This document shows positions 34,813-45,552 of a stretch of 64,000 nt of DNA, piece after piece (position 1 is the stretch's first letter; every line of letters begins with the position of its first letter). Origin of the DNA: Botrytis cinerea B05.10. Lineage: Eukaryota > Ascomycota > Leotiomycetes > Helotiales > Sclerotiniaceae. Below the pieces are notes generated by a model. The model did no database searches. It was not told the DNA's origin and was given only the letters and a program-made list of their open reading frames with translations. Both the position numbers and the translations under genes were made by a program. The DNA lies in assembly GCF_000143535.2 (NCBI RefSeq), contig NC_037310.1, positions 1,922,001 through 1,986,000 on the forward strand, in the 5' to 3' direction.

Positions 34813-35514
34813 GATGTCTGTCTGCTTGCTTAGCTTTTTTTTCCCCCAAAGAGAATGCTAGCTTGAAATGGTAATATCTATTTGTGGATGTGGAAATATA
34901 ATAGCAGTCAGTCACCGTCAACGTTGCATGCTCGGATATTATGCAGAGAAAATAATGGGTTTACATTGAAAAAGTAGCTAATACGTAGAACTGGAGCTTG
35001 CGGTGCTCGAATATAATAGCATAGATGCCTTCCCGCGCTAAGAATATCATACAGCTATGAATTAATATTTGCTTGCACGTAACATCTTGTTTCTCACTCA
35101 AAAAAATATGTCCAAAATCCGCATTCCTCTGATTAAGTGAGGTGATAATATCTAGACTCAAAATAGAATCTAGCCCAGGTTCGGGCGAAATGTTTCTACC
35201 ATTTTTGATCATATTGCCAGGATAAACTCAATGTGGTAACTGTAGACATTGTAGATCACAGAAACACACATCTATTGCATTACGCGACTTGACTTTTAGG
35301 GTTGTGAGTTGAAATCATCCCCAACTCTTCATTATTCATCGTTTTGGGAAGCACTGCTTTCCCCCGCCCCTTTATAACGCCTCGTTTAATCCTCGTCCTC
35401 AGTCATTTCCTTCCCAAAGAGATCGTTCAGAGGCGAATTGAACCAAACCATGTCCCATCCCGTCCCGTCCTATCATATCCTATATCCTTTTGGCCCAATC
35501 TATCCCATTCATAA
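34813..35514. other. Convergent intergenic region
   Basis: 702 bp between convergent genes, AT-rich, with no supportable gene. Confidence 0.5.
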
Positions 35515-36806
35515 TCATGAAGGGCCATCCTCGGGCAACTCCTCGATTACCCCCCGTACAATCTCCATCAGTTCATCCACATCTGGTCTCTCACTCGGTT
35601 CTACCTTCAAACATTTTCGCACCACCTCCCGTATACTTTCGCTAATACCACTGTCTTCACTTTGTCCCGTCTGGTTCGTAGTCTTCTTCTTTCCACCGGC
35701 TCCCTCGTCGGGAAATCGCCAATCGCCACCTAATACGCAAATACTTAGACTTCCTCCCGTCTCGTCGCTGCGCATTTCGAAAGGCGATTTTCCAACAAGA
35801 CATGCGTATAATGTGCAGCCCAGTGACCAGATGTCGACTTTGGTGTCGATGGTACTGCCGGTTTTTACGTCGAAGAGTTCGGGGGCGCGGTAAGGCATGG
35901 TGGAGTGCTCGGCTGCTTGGTCTTGTACTGCTAGGGCGAGTGATCGCGATGTTATGGGTGTGGGTGAGGGAGCTAGAGATCCGAGATCCATTAAAATGGG
36001 TTGGACCCCGTCGTCGTCAATCATGATGTTTCCTATTCTGGCGTTAGATAGATTCACGCATTGGATTCTCCATGTAACATACCTGGTTTAATATCTCTAT
36101 GCGCATATGCCCTAGCTCCTCCTGGCGCAATGCCTTCTTGACTCATGGTAACTTCCCCATCCATGAGCGGTTCCTGTTGCTCACTGTCGTCATCGGTTTC
36201 TCTCCCTCTCTGTCTTCCCCTCCTCGATTCTACTTCCTCTTCAGCTTCCTGATCTGCCCGCGCCGCATCCGCCCTTACTTTCTTCGCCTTATTCACACTA
36301 TTCGCACCACCTGGTCCTCCTCGAACTTTATATTGATGCATCGCCTTCAGTGCATTCAAAACCCCCAAAAACAAAACCATCAGTCTCTTCTCTGGAAACT
36401 TCGTATGGTTCACCAGATTCGCATTGATTATATCTTGCAAATTTCCGCGTCGATAATATGGTAGCAGGATATACACCGTCTTCGCTCCGGGGTCTGATCG
36501 ATCCGCAGAGACACAGTAATCCACGCTGTGTATTATATTTGGATGCGGCGAGAAGAGCGCATAGGCTTCTACTTCTTTCATGGCGAGCGCCACGGATTCT
36601 TGGCCGAAGGGACATCGGATTTTCTTGACCGCGTAGGTATTGTCACTGCTGGTATCTTGCACGAGATAGACGTAGGAAAACCCGCCCTCGCCCAGTAATC
36701 GCAGTATCTTGAAACTGCGATTGTTTATTTTGAGCTGCGGAGAGCCCGGAAAACAACTCATGCAGTTTGTGAGGGTGTATAATAAATCGAGAAAGTATTG
36801 AGCCAT
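35515..36806 (-). CDS. NAK-family Ser/Thr kinase (STK16/Env7-like)
   Basis: Exons 36806-36083 and 36032-35515 give 413 residues. The start MAQYFLDLLYTLTNCMSCF carries Cys residues suited to palmitoylation, as in yeast Env7, a vacuole-membrane kinase. Kinase motifs are ILRLLGEGGFSYVYLV (glycine loop), YAVKKIRCP (Lys), HRDIKPGNIMI (catalytic loop, split by the intron), LMDLGS (DLG in place of DFG, normal for this family), MPYRAPELF (APE) and DIWSLGCTLYA. A charged, low-complexity insert of about 70 residues (KKVRADAARADQEAEEEVE and following) sits just before the HRD loop. An in-frame ATG at 36977 would add 57 residues before the Cys motif; I prefer 36806. Confidence 0.88.
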
Positions 36807-38281
36807 CTTGAATCGAGGGATTGGAAGACCTGAGTGAGTTGTGAATATTTGGCTCTGAGGATTGCGAGGGTTCGAGCTAGGATAGCTCTTGGGCGCAAAG
36901 TGGTATGTTGCGTATCTTTGTGCAGGTATTGGTGGGAACGTTGCGCATGCGGCAATTATGACGCTGGAACTTTGCACTGCGGGTTCTTAGATTGTTTATG
37001 AGGAATATGATAGTGGGGATTGAATTGTGCTGCTATTGAGAGGTGTCTTTACCTCCTCCATGCGGTTTATTGTTAACAAGGGACGGCTGAGTAAGCCGCG
37101 GTATTAGCCACAATGTATATTTCTATTTCAACTCTCATCAATGAAGAACATCTTGAAAAATATCGTTCTTGGAACTATCATCTGGGTTTTGCTCACATTC
37201 AAACTATTGCTTAGCTGAAGGCATGTCTTGTTTCAGTCTCAGTATATCTCGTTTTTACATATGTCGATTGAAGATGGTTCATGCGGTGTTACTCAATAGT
37301 GCTCCAGTGAGCAGCAAGGCTTTCAATCAGAGACATACTCAGCGTTTGGCTGAGGAACTTGAGAAGATACATCGACTTGTATAATATGTCATCACAACTG
37401 TCTCATAGTCACGAAGTTTAGGGTTAATATACACTTTCAATGAGGTCCTAAAAGAACTCATTGGTCGTTCAAGGTTCCCTTCAGAGATTCATCATCAACC
37501 TATCACTCAACCTATCATTTTGAAGGCCCGCATATCGCTCCCCATCGATCTCGCAGGGCTCGTTCTTGTTGTCTAATTAGAAGGGTTGGCCAGCGCTCAA
37601 TTGCTTTCGACGATGAGATACCATTCAGTGTAATCGAATGAGAGCTTTCCCAAGAGGGCAACTGGGGTATATAGGACAGCTCTACTATTGCTATCTGTGG
37701 TAATTGTGACGTAAGAGTGGTGATCGCGGTGGCTCCTATAATGGCCATGAGTATGGTGAAAGAAATCGGATTCTGTCATGGTTTCAAGATTCTGCCTCCA
37801 TTCACTATCTATGTACATTGAAATCGATAACGTGGAGCTAGTTTCGACTTGTATATTCCAGCGTTAGCCCCGAACTGCCACAAAAGCTGATACGCATATA
37901 TCTATCTGAGGCTTAGTTACCGATTCGGAGGTGGTGTCGAGTTTCTTTTTGGCCTGTGAAATTGATTACATGTATAGACCCGTTGGAATAGGGCGCAGGA
38001 AGCCTCTGAAACACAAGCCAGCAAACCAAGTCCACAGAAATGAACAGAAGCTCGCAAAAGCCTATCGCTGCTCACACATTGGAGGGTTTTATTGCACCTT
38101 TTCAAGGCAGAGAGCGGCACAGTAGAAAGTGATTGGTCCTGCATGCGGGGTCGCAGGCGGCTAATTCCCAGGTACATAATCACTTTCAAAGTACAACTTC
38201 AATTCTTTTCAAGAAAGAAAAGCTGAAACGAGATTATAAGTTGACATGAAGTGAAGGCCTCTCGAGCTTCCCAATAAAAAT
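36807..38281. other. Intergenic region
   Basis: 1.47 kb without a supportable gene. The last 180 bp form the first copy of the flanking repeat of the tandem pair. ORFs at 37169-38189 are short and lie on both strands. Confidence 0.5.
38101..38180 (+). repeat. Upstream copy of the tandem-duplication flank
   Basis: Matches 39241-39320 with about 1.14 kb offset. It includes a 24-nt block identical in both (38142-38165 and 39283-39306) with the core TGCGGGGTCGCAGGCGGC. It lies about 115 bp before the first paralogue's ATG. Confidence 0.85.
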
Positions 38282-39114
38282 ATGCCCCCCATCTCTACCC
38301 CAAGCACTTCTAGTGACGATGACAATCGCTCAATCCCAGCAGTTCGAACCCATTCCTCGAACACTTTCAACAGAAGGCGCATTGCGCAAAGGACAGGAGG
38401 TATTAAGGAATATATCACAGTCGGCAATGTTCTTGCCGTACTCCTAATCATTCCTCTAACTTTTACTTACATTAAAGTTATGATTACTGGACCAGCTCCC
38501 TCTCCCGGCTCTAATATCCATACCATCTACTCACCCGTCACAATCACTTCTACCATTTACACACCTAGTTCTACTGCGATCTCTAACCGACACTCTCATG
38601 GAAATTCTCATGACCCAAGCGCAAATCCGTGGCCAAACTTTACCTACGAAATTCTCGCGTCCTCGTCTAGAAAATCCCTAGCTTTAAACTCGGGTCGTGT
38701 CACTTTAGCTGGCCCACGCTCTGGAAAGAATCCCGGCGTCCGCGTAAGTACACATCTCCCCAGTCCTCGTTTTCACCATCTTTACGCCGAACTAATTCTC
38801 CCTGATAGTGGAAATGCGTCGAAATTAAAGGATGGCTTCATTTTCAAAACGCCGCTTCCGGTTGTTTTCTTGGGCACAATTTCTGGGGTGACATAGTTTG
38901 TACTGCAACGGCGCCCGATGGATGGGAGAGATTTACTACAAGACCTATACCAGAAGGAGGACATTATTTACTAATGATACATTGGGAGAGGCTGTGGAAA
39001 GTGGGGATCAAAGGGGGAGTTCTGGCAAAAATTGGAGAAGGGGAGACTGGAGGCTTTGCGTACAGTGGAGAAGGAGAAGGAGAAGTAATTGCTTGGGAGT
39101 TTTTTAGGGTTTAG
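38282..39114 (+). CDS. Tandem paralogue 1: membrane-anchored protein of unknown function
   Basis: Exons 38282-38743 and 38809-39114 (intron GTAAGT, CTAAT branch, GATAG) give 255 residues. The N-terminal 45 residues are hydrophilic and Ser-rich, then one membrane segment (VLAVLLIIPLTFTYIKVMI), so it is probably a type II or anchored protein. The outer part is Ser/Thr-rich and then has a compact domain: FTYEILASSSRKSLALNSGR, then after the intron WKCVEIKGWLHFQNAASGCF, LGHNFWGDIVC, GWERFTTRP, GGHYLLMIHWERLWKVGIK and AWEFFRV. The repeated aromatic/Gly turns resemble a beta-trefoil-like module found in small fungal proteins, but this is a guess. The unspliced frame stops at 38896. Confidence 0.75.
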
Positions 39115-39240
39115 ACACGGTTCGCCATGCTATTCGGTGCAGTTGGTGCCTCCAAGGATGTCCTCACAGCCTGTGAGGGCTGACAACAGTTGTTACAATA
39201 ATATCTGAAGAATGACACATCTAGTTAGCAGTAAACACAC

Positions 39241-39320
39241 ATCAAGGCAGTGAGCGGCGCAGCAAAAAAGTGATTGGCCCTACATGCGGGGTCGCAGGCG
39301 GCTAATCCTGCATGATTAAG
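39241..39320 (+). repeat. Middle copy of the tandem-duplication flank
   Basis: Second copy of the sequence at 38101-38180, upstream of paralogue 2. A weaker third copy starts near 40390, after paralogue 2, which marks the right edge of the duplicated unit. Confidence 0.85.
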
Positions 39321-39608
39321 TACATAATTAGCTTCAACGTATAACTTACCACATGCTTGCATTTGCAAAAAGCAAATCTTGAACTTGAACTGGTAGTCGA
39401 CACGAGAATTAAGCTTTTTGATAGCCACAATACAAACAAGTCATTCGTCTATATATCAAGCACACCCTGCTACGAGAACAATCGTTTGGTTTCAGTAGCT
39501 TAATTTCATTAATCAAATACGTTCAATCCAGCTTCCAAGAAGAAATATCAAAAGTCAGGCAACTTCGCTTTAGTCCTGGCCATTCTCTTTGGCCTTTTTT
39601 CATCATAT

Positions 39609-40318
39609 ATGGCTATCAACAAAGACGACCGCGAATCAGTCGCTGAATCTGATTCCAATGCCCCTACCATCCACACACCCCCTTCCACAATTCGCACACC
39701 TCCTTCTACAATTAGCACACCTCCTCCTACAATTCGCACACCCCCTTCTACCATAATCGAGGCAAATAACCGCGAGCACCAGGTCGATCAATGCCCTCAT
39801 CACTCAAGCTCAGTCCCACGGCCTAATTCCACCTACCTGATTCGCGCCTCCTCATCTGGGAGACTCTTGACTTTAGAATCTGGGCGCGTTATCTTAGCCA
39901 AACCAGGCGATAATCGCGGCTCTAGCATCCACGTGAGTATACAATCCCTCGACAATAAGCCCTCTCGGGCTGAATCTTCACTCGGGTTATACTGAAACTT
40001 TCCGCTCAATAGTGGAAATGCATTGAGGTCGGCGGATGGCTCCGCTTTCAGAATGCCGCTTCCGGTTGCTTTCTCGGCCATAATTTCTGGGGCAGTATAC
40101 TTTGCAATGTAACATGGGCCAGTGGATGGGAGAGATTCAGTGTGGGGCCTGCACCAAACGGTGGATATTATTTGATGACGACACATTGGTCAAGGCTATG
40201 GAAAATTGGGATGAAGGGGGAATACCTGGCAAAGATCAGGGAGGGGGAATATGGAGAGCCTATGAATACTGGGGAGGGGGAGGGACAGGTGATTATTTGG
40301 GAATTTGTTAAGATTTAA
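39609..40318 (+). CDS. Tandem paralogue 2, probably lacking its N-terminal start
   Basis: Exons 39609-39932 and 40013-40318 give 209 residues. The second exon is exactly the same length as in paralogue 1 (306 nt) and is clearly homologous: WKCIEVGGWLRFQNAASGCF, LGHNFWGSILC, GWERFSVGP, WSRLWKIGMKG, IWEFVKI. Residues about 20-50 are a Thr/Pro repeat (TPPSTIRTPPSTISTPP). The open frame continues upstream of the ATG and encodes a membrane-like stretch (NFALVLAILFGLFSSYM) matching the position of the membrane segment in paralogue 1, but no ATG occurs before a stop near 39510. Either an upstream exon exists or the copy has lost its start and anchor. Confidence 0.65.
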
Positions 40319-40389
40319 GAACGGTGTACTGTAAGGGTTGGCAACTGCTGTTACGCACTCTCTAAAGAATGATATGTCCATTTAGCTGT

Positions 40390-40425
40390 AAACTCGCATC
40401 GAAGTAGCGAAAAGCACAGAGTGGT
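40390..40425 (+). repeat. Partial third copy of the duplication flank
   Basis: Similar to the stretch 39230-39265 (AGC-GTAAAC-C-CATC-AAG-AG pattern, then AGCACAG). It is diverged, and begins about 1.15 kb after the middle copy. Confidence 0.55.
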
Positions 40426-40756
40426 AGATGGAGACTTTACAAACATTTGTGTATATAGATATATCCAGACCCAGGTTTGACTTTTCCCCAAAACAACAAA
40501 CAGACAAAAAAGCAAGGGGGGGATTAGATACACCCAGAAGCCAACTCTGGGCAATGATCTATATGAATAACTAATTACAAAAAGTTTTCAAACAAACTTT
40601 TAGATACAATGCGGGAAACACGCTTCTGAGTATCTCTAAACTCGGGAGTAAGAACCTCCCCCAAAACTTTATGGTCGCTGAAATTCCCAACATGCCAAGA
40701 ACGCCTTCGCTATGCAATCAATTACCATCCATACATATATACCATCCAAATCGACA

Positions 40757-41776
40757 TCAGTGTCTAATATTTCCGTCGAGCTCAGCGAAAGTCGACCCGT
40801 TCATTTCGTGTATCTGCGTATTACCAACCTCGTGCGCCTCATGTCCATATCCATTGCCAATCTCATGCGGAACGTTAGATCCAGGCGAAGATGGAAGTGA
40901 AGCGACTTGGTTCATTTTTATCATGGAATCCACATAAGGACTATCCTGCTGCGGTGCTGTATCGTATTTCCTCCGCCTCTTCATAAAAAATAAAGTTCCA
41001 ATAAGAGCCGCAATGGCAACTACACCAACGGCGATGCCGACCGCAATACCGATCTTTGCTCCAGTCCCAAGTCCTGAACTACTACTACTGCTACTAGCTG
41101 AGGGTGAAGATATGGATGTGGCTGCAGCTCCAGACGAGATGGGAGTAGAACCAGAAGCTGCCGTTCCGGATTTGGAGACCGATCCAGACGTCGAACTCGA
41201 ACTCGCACTCGAACTGAAAGCCGTCACTGTGGGAACTGCAGAATTGCCATCGAAATTATATCCATTGATCTGCACAGCCTGAACCGCATGGTCGCTATCC
41301 AACACGGTAGTGATTGTTGTATATCCATCTGCGGCAGGTGTCCAACTACTAACATATGTAATCGTGGCTCCGGAAGTAATGGTCGATGTGCATTCGCCGG
41401 GGTAAGGTTGGGACGATAAAAACCAAAGGGCATAGCCGCTGGGACAGCATCCACTCAGTGTAGAACCCGAGTTCACAACGGTGGTAACAACTACGGTGTA
41501 GGCTTCCGGACATAGAAATGGTCCCAGTGAGGTGACCGCTGCGGCCGAGGTGTCTTGATTCCACCATGATCTTGCTTCGGAAGGCCAGCACTTCGTCGCG
41601 AAGGTAAGGGCATTCTGATTAGGGTCGTAGGCGTAGATTTGTGTGAGATTGTTGGGAGAATACAATTCGGTTTTGCAGCTAGGTACGATAGGATAAACAG
41701 TAGTTAGAGGCAACCAAGTAGTCACCACACCGGCTGTTCCCTCAGCAGCTGGGTAACGCGAAGTTGGCGTTGACAT
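40757..41776 (-). CDS. Cys-containing, Ser-rich single-pass membrane protein
   Basis: Single exon, 339 residues, function unknown. The N-terminal half (residues 1-175) holds about eight Cys (CKTEL, KCWPSEA, FLCPEAY, GCCPSGYALW, GECTSTI), suggesting a disulphide-bonded outer domain, with TTITTVLDSD-type repeats. Residues about 185-235 are a Ser/Ala linker likely to be O-glycosylated. A membrane segment follows (GAKIGIAVGIAVGVVAIAALIGTLFF cut short here by its basic stop MKRRRK), then a cytosolic tail of about 75 residues rich in His, Glu and Asn. This layout matches fungal wall-sensor-like or LPXTG-like proteins. No N-terminal signal peptide is visible, so an upstream exon may be missing or the membrane segment acts as the signal. 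Confidence 0.75.
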   Translation of the reverse strand: MSTPTSRYPAAEGTAGVVTTWLPLTTVYPIVPSCKTELYSPNNLTQIYAYDPNQNALTFATKCWPSEARSWWNQDTSAAAVTSLGPFLCPEAYTVVVTTVVNSGSTLSGCCPSGYALWFLSSQPYPGECTSTITSGATITYVSSWTPAADGYTTITTVLDSDHAVQAVQINGYNFDGNSAVPTVTAFSSSASSSSTSGSVSKSGTAASGSTPISSGAAATSISSPSASSSSSSSGLGTGAKIGIAVGIAVGVVAIAALIGTLFFMKRRRKYDTAPQQDSPYVDSMIKMNQVASLPSSPGSNVPHEIGNGYGHEAHEVGNTQIHEMNGSTFAELDGNIRH

Positions 41777-44303
41777 TGATCACTACCTTCACCAGTTATT
41801 ACACAAAGAAAAGTAAAAAGCGGTCGCAAGAAATCTAGCAAACGCAAGTCGCTGGAAATCTGATGCATTTACGAAATAGAGTGCGCTACTGGCCTCCACC
41901 CATCCTCGAAACACCACCCCCAAAGCACCACTCTCCTCGAGCCCCTGCATCCACATGGGGGATATTGAGTCTCCATAGCCAATTCATGATACGCTATAGT
42001 TAGATAGCGCGACCGGTTGAAGAACCTGTTGAATTCCTTGCGCCAATTATACACGCCTGAGTGGAAGGATTGTTATCTCGTGGGGCCCTGCTCCTAAGTA
42101 AGCTCACATACCCAGAGGCCGTTTTGGGTATTGCCCTTGGTTGACAAGGCTGGCACTGACAATATTTAGTAAAGCAGCATTGATAATAAAATTTGAGCCA
42201 TCGCTTGCCAACTGTACTCCGTATTTCATTGGCTGTTTCGTCTGAAAGAGACTAAAGGATTGATTACAGGGTGGCAGGGCTGAAGAAGACTGCAAACATG
42301 ATAATGCGTCAAAGTTCAGCCGGGATTCACCCCCTTTCATGTCAGCAAACCTCTATAATAGATGTGGCTGTGAAGAAAACATGAGAGACAGACAAAAATA
42401 CGTTTTTCCTGATCTAATAGAGATCCTGTAGCATTTACCTTAACCACATGGATGGTAAACCCGTAGATCCGTATAAGGAGCACTAGTTTGAACCGCTGTC
42501 CCACTATGGACCTGTGCACGGGTTGGCATCTACTTAGTCTGTCCCAAATACCAACAAGTGGCCCTTTCACTGTGAGCTTGATAGCCATGTCAAAACCCCA
42601 GCTGGGGAGTATTTCTAGCCTAATAACGAGAGACGTGTAGGCATGTAGGGCGGAAATTGGTTGCTGGGTTCTTGAAATTTACCTTACGGGTTAAAAAAAA
42701 AACAGAATAACAGCTCATTGTGGACTACACATGCATAGCCATTCGCCTGTCTGGATACTGTCTCCAAGGTTCAAAATACCAGAGCATAGAGCTATCTTGA
42801 TTCTCCAGAAAACATCTGTTTACAGCCTGTCCAATATGAAGATGGGCCACTACGAAATTGACTTCGAGACCCTGTCCAATAGACCCCAGATACATGTGGT
42901 GATCCCCGCCCGTTGCAATGATTTTAAATTATCGGGCTTCTTCAAAAACTCTTGGCCCGAGTTGGATTCACGACTGAAAAATGGAAACCGAATCGAATAA
43001 CATTGCTTGTGAAATCTATTAAAGTCAGAGTTAATTTTCGTTAAAAAAAGTCTTTATATTATTCTCTTCGATCTCTCTCATCAAGTCATGACCTTCCTGC
43101 AAGACCTGGATACGTTCACGAGTTCTCTGAGCACAATCCTTACCAAGAGGCCCCCCGATGTAATTACTCTTGCTGACGCCTAGTCCGATTCAGTAGCAAC
43201 CTCAGATAAAGCTTGAATGTTTCCAGGGAGCCCGACGAATGCTGCAACGACAGTGTAACTATAAAAATGACAGAAACCTTTGGATTGGTTGGCCTGCGTC
43301 CATCCTGTTGGTCTTGGGCGCGGGTGTTGGGAAATCAACACGCAGATCCTAAACGAAGCTACTTCATCCGCCAGCCCTTCAGATATTCCTGGATATCATG
43401 CCAGACAAGGTGGTAGATACTTGACTAAGGAGGTACATGACCCTTCCAGGGACCGCTCAGAAGCCCCTTCTTATGCATGGAAAACAGCTTTGATGATCCC
43501 CTGGAAGAACCACAAAAGGTGATCACCATTACAGACTGAGCTCCTTTGTGACAACATAATGATCAGTGTACTAAGTGGTTCAAAACGTTAGATTATAGTC
43601 ATCCTCATACTTTCTATCATACCTATAATTCTAATCGCCACACAGTTGGCTAGATTGTTGGCCTTAGGTAGGTTATGCAAACCACTTCAACAGATTTGCT
43701 AAATTGGTATCAAAAATTCACCATATAGCTCCAAGTTTCTAGGCTTCCTGGACAACTCCTGAATTATTGAATGGACTGCAAGATGTAGCAGCGACTTTGT
43801 GACCAGCCTTACGTGCTATCAAGCAGAATTGGAACCCAGAGTTTAGTGGGCACCCAGTGACAAGCCATACTCTGACGTTGGAATGGCCATCGCGGTGCTC
43901 CGAACATTGGAATCACTACCGTCTGCGATGAACTGCATTTGGGTTGTTCGCCTATTCAGACAGAAGAGTTGACCGGTGAAAATACGAGCAAGAAATTATG
44001 GAGCACGCCGACACTTGCAGCAGATGGGGAGGGAATCTGGAGGCCATGTAATTCAATCAAACGCCTGAGTGAAAAATCAAGAAAATATCAACAATCGAAT
44101 GCAACATATAGCGTGGGTATGGATGATATAACATGGAGACAACCGCCTGGTTCATAGGAGATTTTTATGCTGTTCTTCTTTCTGCTTTTCGGAATTTAGA
44201 TGTAGATATTTACCTAGAATATCATACATCCTCTATAATACAAAGTTTCGACATTCGCACCTCCATTTTAGTCGTTTATTCGTGGCATGATCATAACGGG
44301 CCT
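41777..44303. other. Gene-poor region with ORF fragments, possible decayed genes
   Basis: 2.5 kb with no gene I can support. Short ORFs on both strands (42104-42588 minus, 42731-43000 plus, 43213-43522 plus, 43939-44157 plus) have protein-like composition. On the plus strand, 43090-43520 and about 43840-43990 read as coding-like pieces interrupted by several stops and frame changes (for example MTFLQDLDTFTSSLSTIL, then WLACVHPVGLG, then SDVGMAIAVLRTLESLPSAM). This may be a pseudogene, but I do not recognise the parent. Confidence 0.4.
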
Positions 44304-45230
44304 CTATGCGCCAAACTTTGACTCCTTGTATGGGTATCTAACTTCGTCATCCTTCCTCATCCATAATTGCTTCTTCTTCTTGGTTACGACATGTTCACCC
44401 CAAACTTGCTTCGCATGTTGCTTCATAAACTTCCTGATAAATCTAGGATCCCAAAGCTCACTGGCCACGCCGAGATCCTTGCAGCAGCGCATCAAGGCGT
44501 TCGATTTGCATCCTTCGGTGGCGGTTGGAATACCTTCGGGTGAGAAATAGTCTTGTTCACCACGAGCCACGGATACTAATCTGCAAACGGGAAACATTAG
44601 CTGTGCTCTTTCAAATGATAATGAACCCCCCCCCCCCCCCCGAAAGACTTACCGGCCATGAGCAACAAGAGCATATTCTCTTGTAATACTCTTCTCCGTG
44701 ACAATTGTTTCCCCTCTTGGTGCCAAACCCCATCCACCAGGTCCAAACGCCCTGTTTAATATTCTTCGATATTTGATTTCTGGCAAGTATATAATACCAT
44801 CTGGCTTGACCTCCACATCGTCGGCAGGGATCGGTGCAAGTAGAATATCTGCAGCTTCTTTGGAAAATGGCTGCGACGACAATCCGTGGAATGATCTCGC
44901 CCAGTCGACTTGTCTAGCTCCCTCATCCAAAATCAGTGGTTGATCTGCAAGTCCCTCAGTCATATCTTTGATGGGCGATTGAGAATCTATCGCATTTTCT
45001 GGTCCTTTGGGGTTGGTTGCAGGGGCAGCATAGCTTGTGGGAGACTTCGTTGCGGTCGACGGTCTTGGTGTATAGCTCGAACCTGGAACCGCCGCATTTC
45101 GAACGTTTTGGGAGAAGTGTCTCGATTGACAAGTCAGACTTGTAATTTTCGATACTGCTGAGAATCTTGATACCGATGCCGCTGCATCAGTAGCTAATGA
45201 GCGTGAAGCTCTAGGTATAAAGGCTGCCAT
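44304..45230 (-). CDS. MGM101: Mitochondrial genome maintenance protein Mgm101
   Basis: Mgm101 is a Rad52-like single-strand annealing protein of mitochondrial nucleoids, needed for mtDNA repair and inheritance. Exons 45230-44653 and 44580-44304 give 284 residues. The start [20 protein letters not shown] is a good mitochondrial leader; an in-frame ATG at 45326 would add 32 residues before it. The N-terminal 100 residues are low-complexity. The core follows: [62 protein letters not shown]. After the intron come [25 protein letters not shown] and WDPRFIRKF. The 72-nt intron contains a run of 16 G (on its own strand) close to the donor. Confidence 0.94.
44626..44641. repeat. Homopolymer C16 (G16 on the MGM101 strand)
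   Basis: Sixteen C in a row on the plus strand, inside the MGM101 intron, beginning 11 nt from the 5' splice site. Confidence 0.9.
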
Positions 45231-45552
45231 GTCGATGTGTGAAGAAAATGCGTTTGTTCTTGACAGACGCGATTTCCTTACGTTCACGAGAATGTGGCGC
45301 GCTTCAAACGACCAATTTTTCTTCAATGATTGATTTTAAGCCGCCTTCGACGACAATAGAGTAAATTCAATTATAAAACCATTTGAGATAATTTTCTGCT
45401 ATTATCTCTCATGAAGTGGATTTTGTTGTCTATAATAATGTACACCTGGCTCTCACGAACCATACTCATCAAATTCATACAATTATTCTGCCCCTCATGT
45501 CCTGGATGGTCTTTCCAGTCAATCCTCCCACCCATGCAATATCTACGCCATA

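Noticed and set aside
38282..38896. Unspliced reading of tandem paralogue 1 to a stop at 38896
   Set aside because: Splicing 38744-38808 exposes a second exon that matches paralogue 2 in length and sequence, so the unspliced form is unlikely to be the main product.
43270..43370. P-loop-like GAGVGKST reading in one plus-strand frame
   Set aside because: The frame is short and closed by nearby stops, with no Walker B or other ATPase motifs, so it is probably chance.
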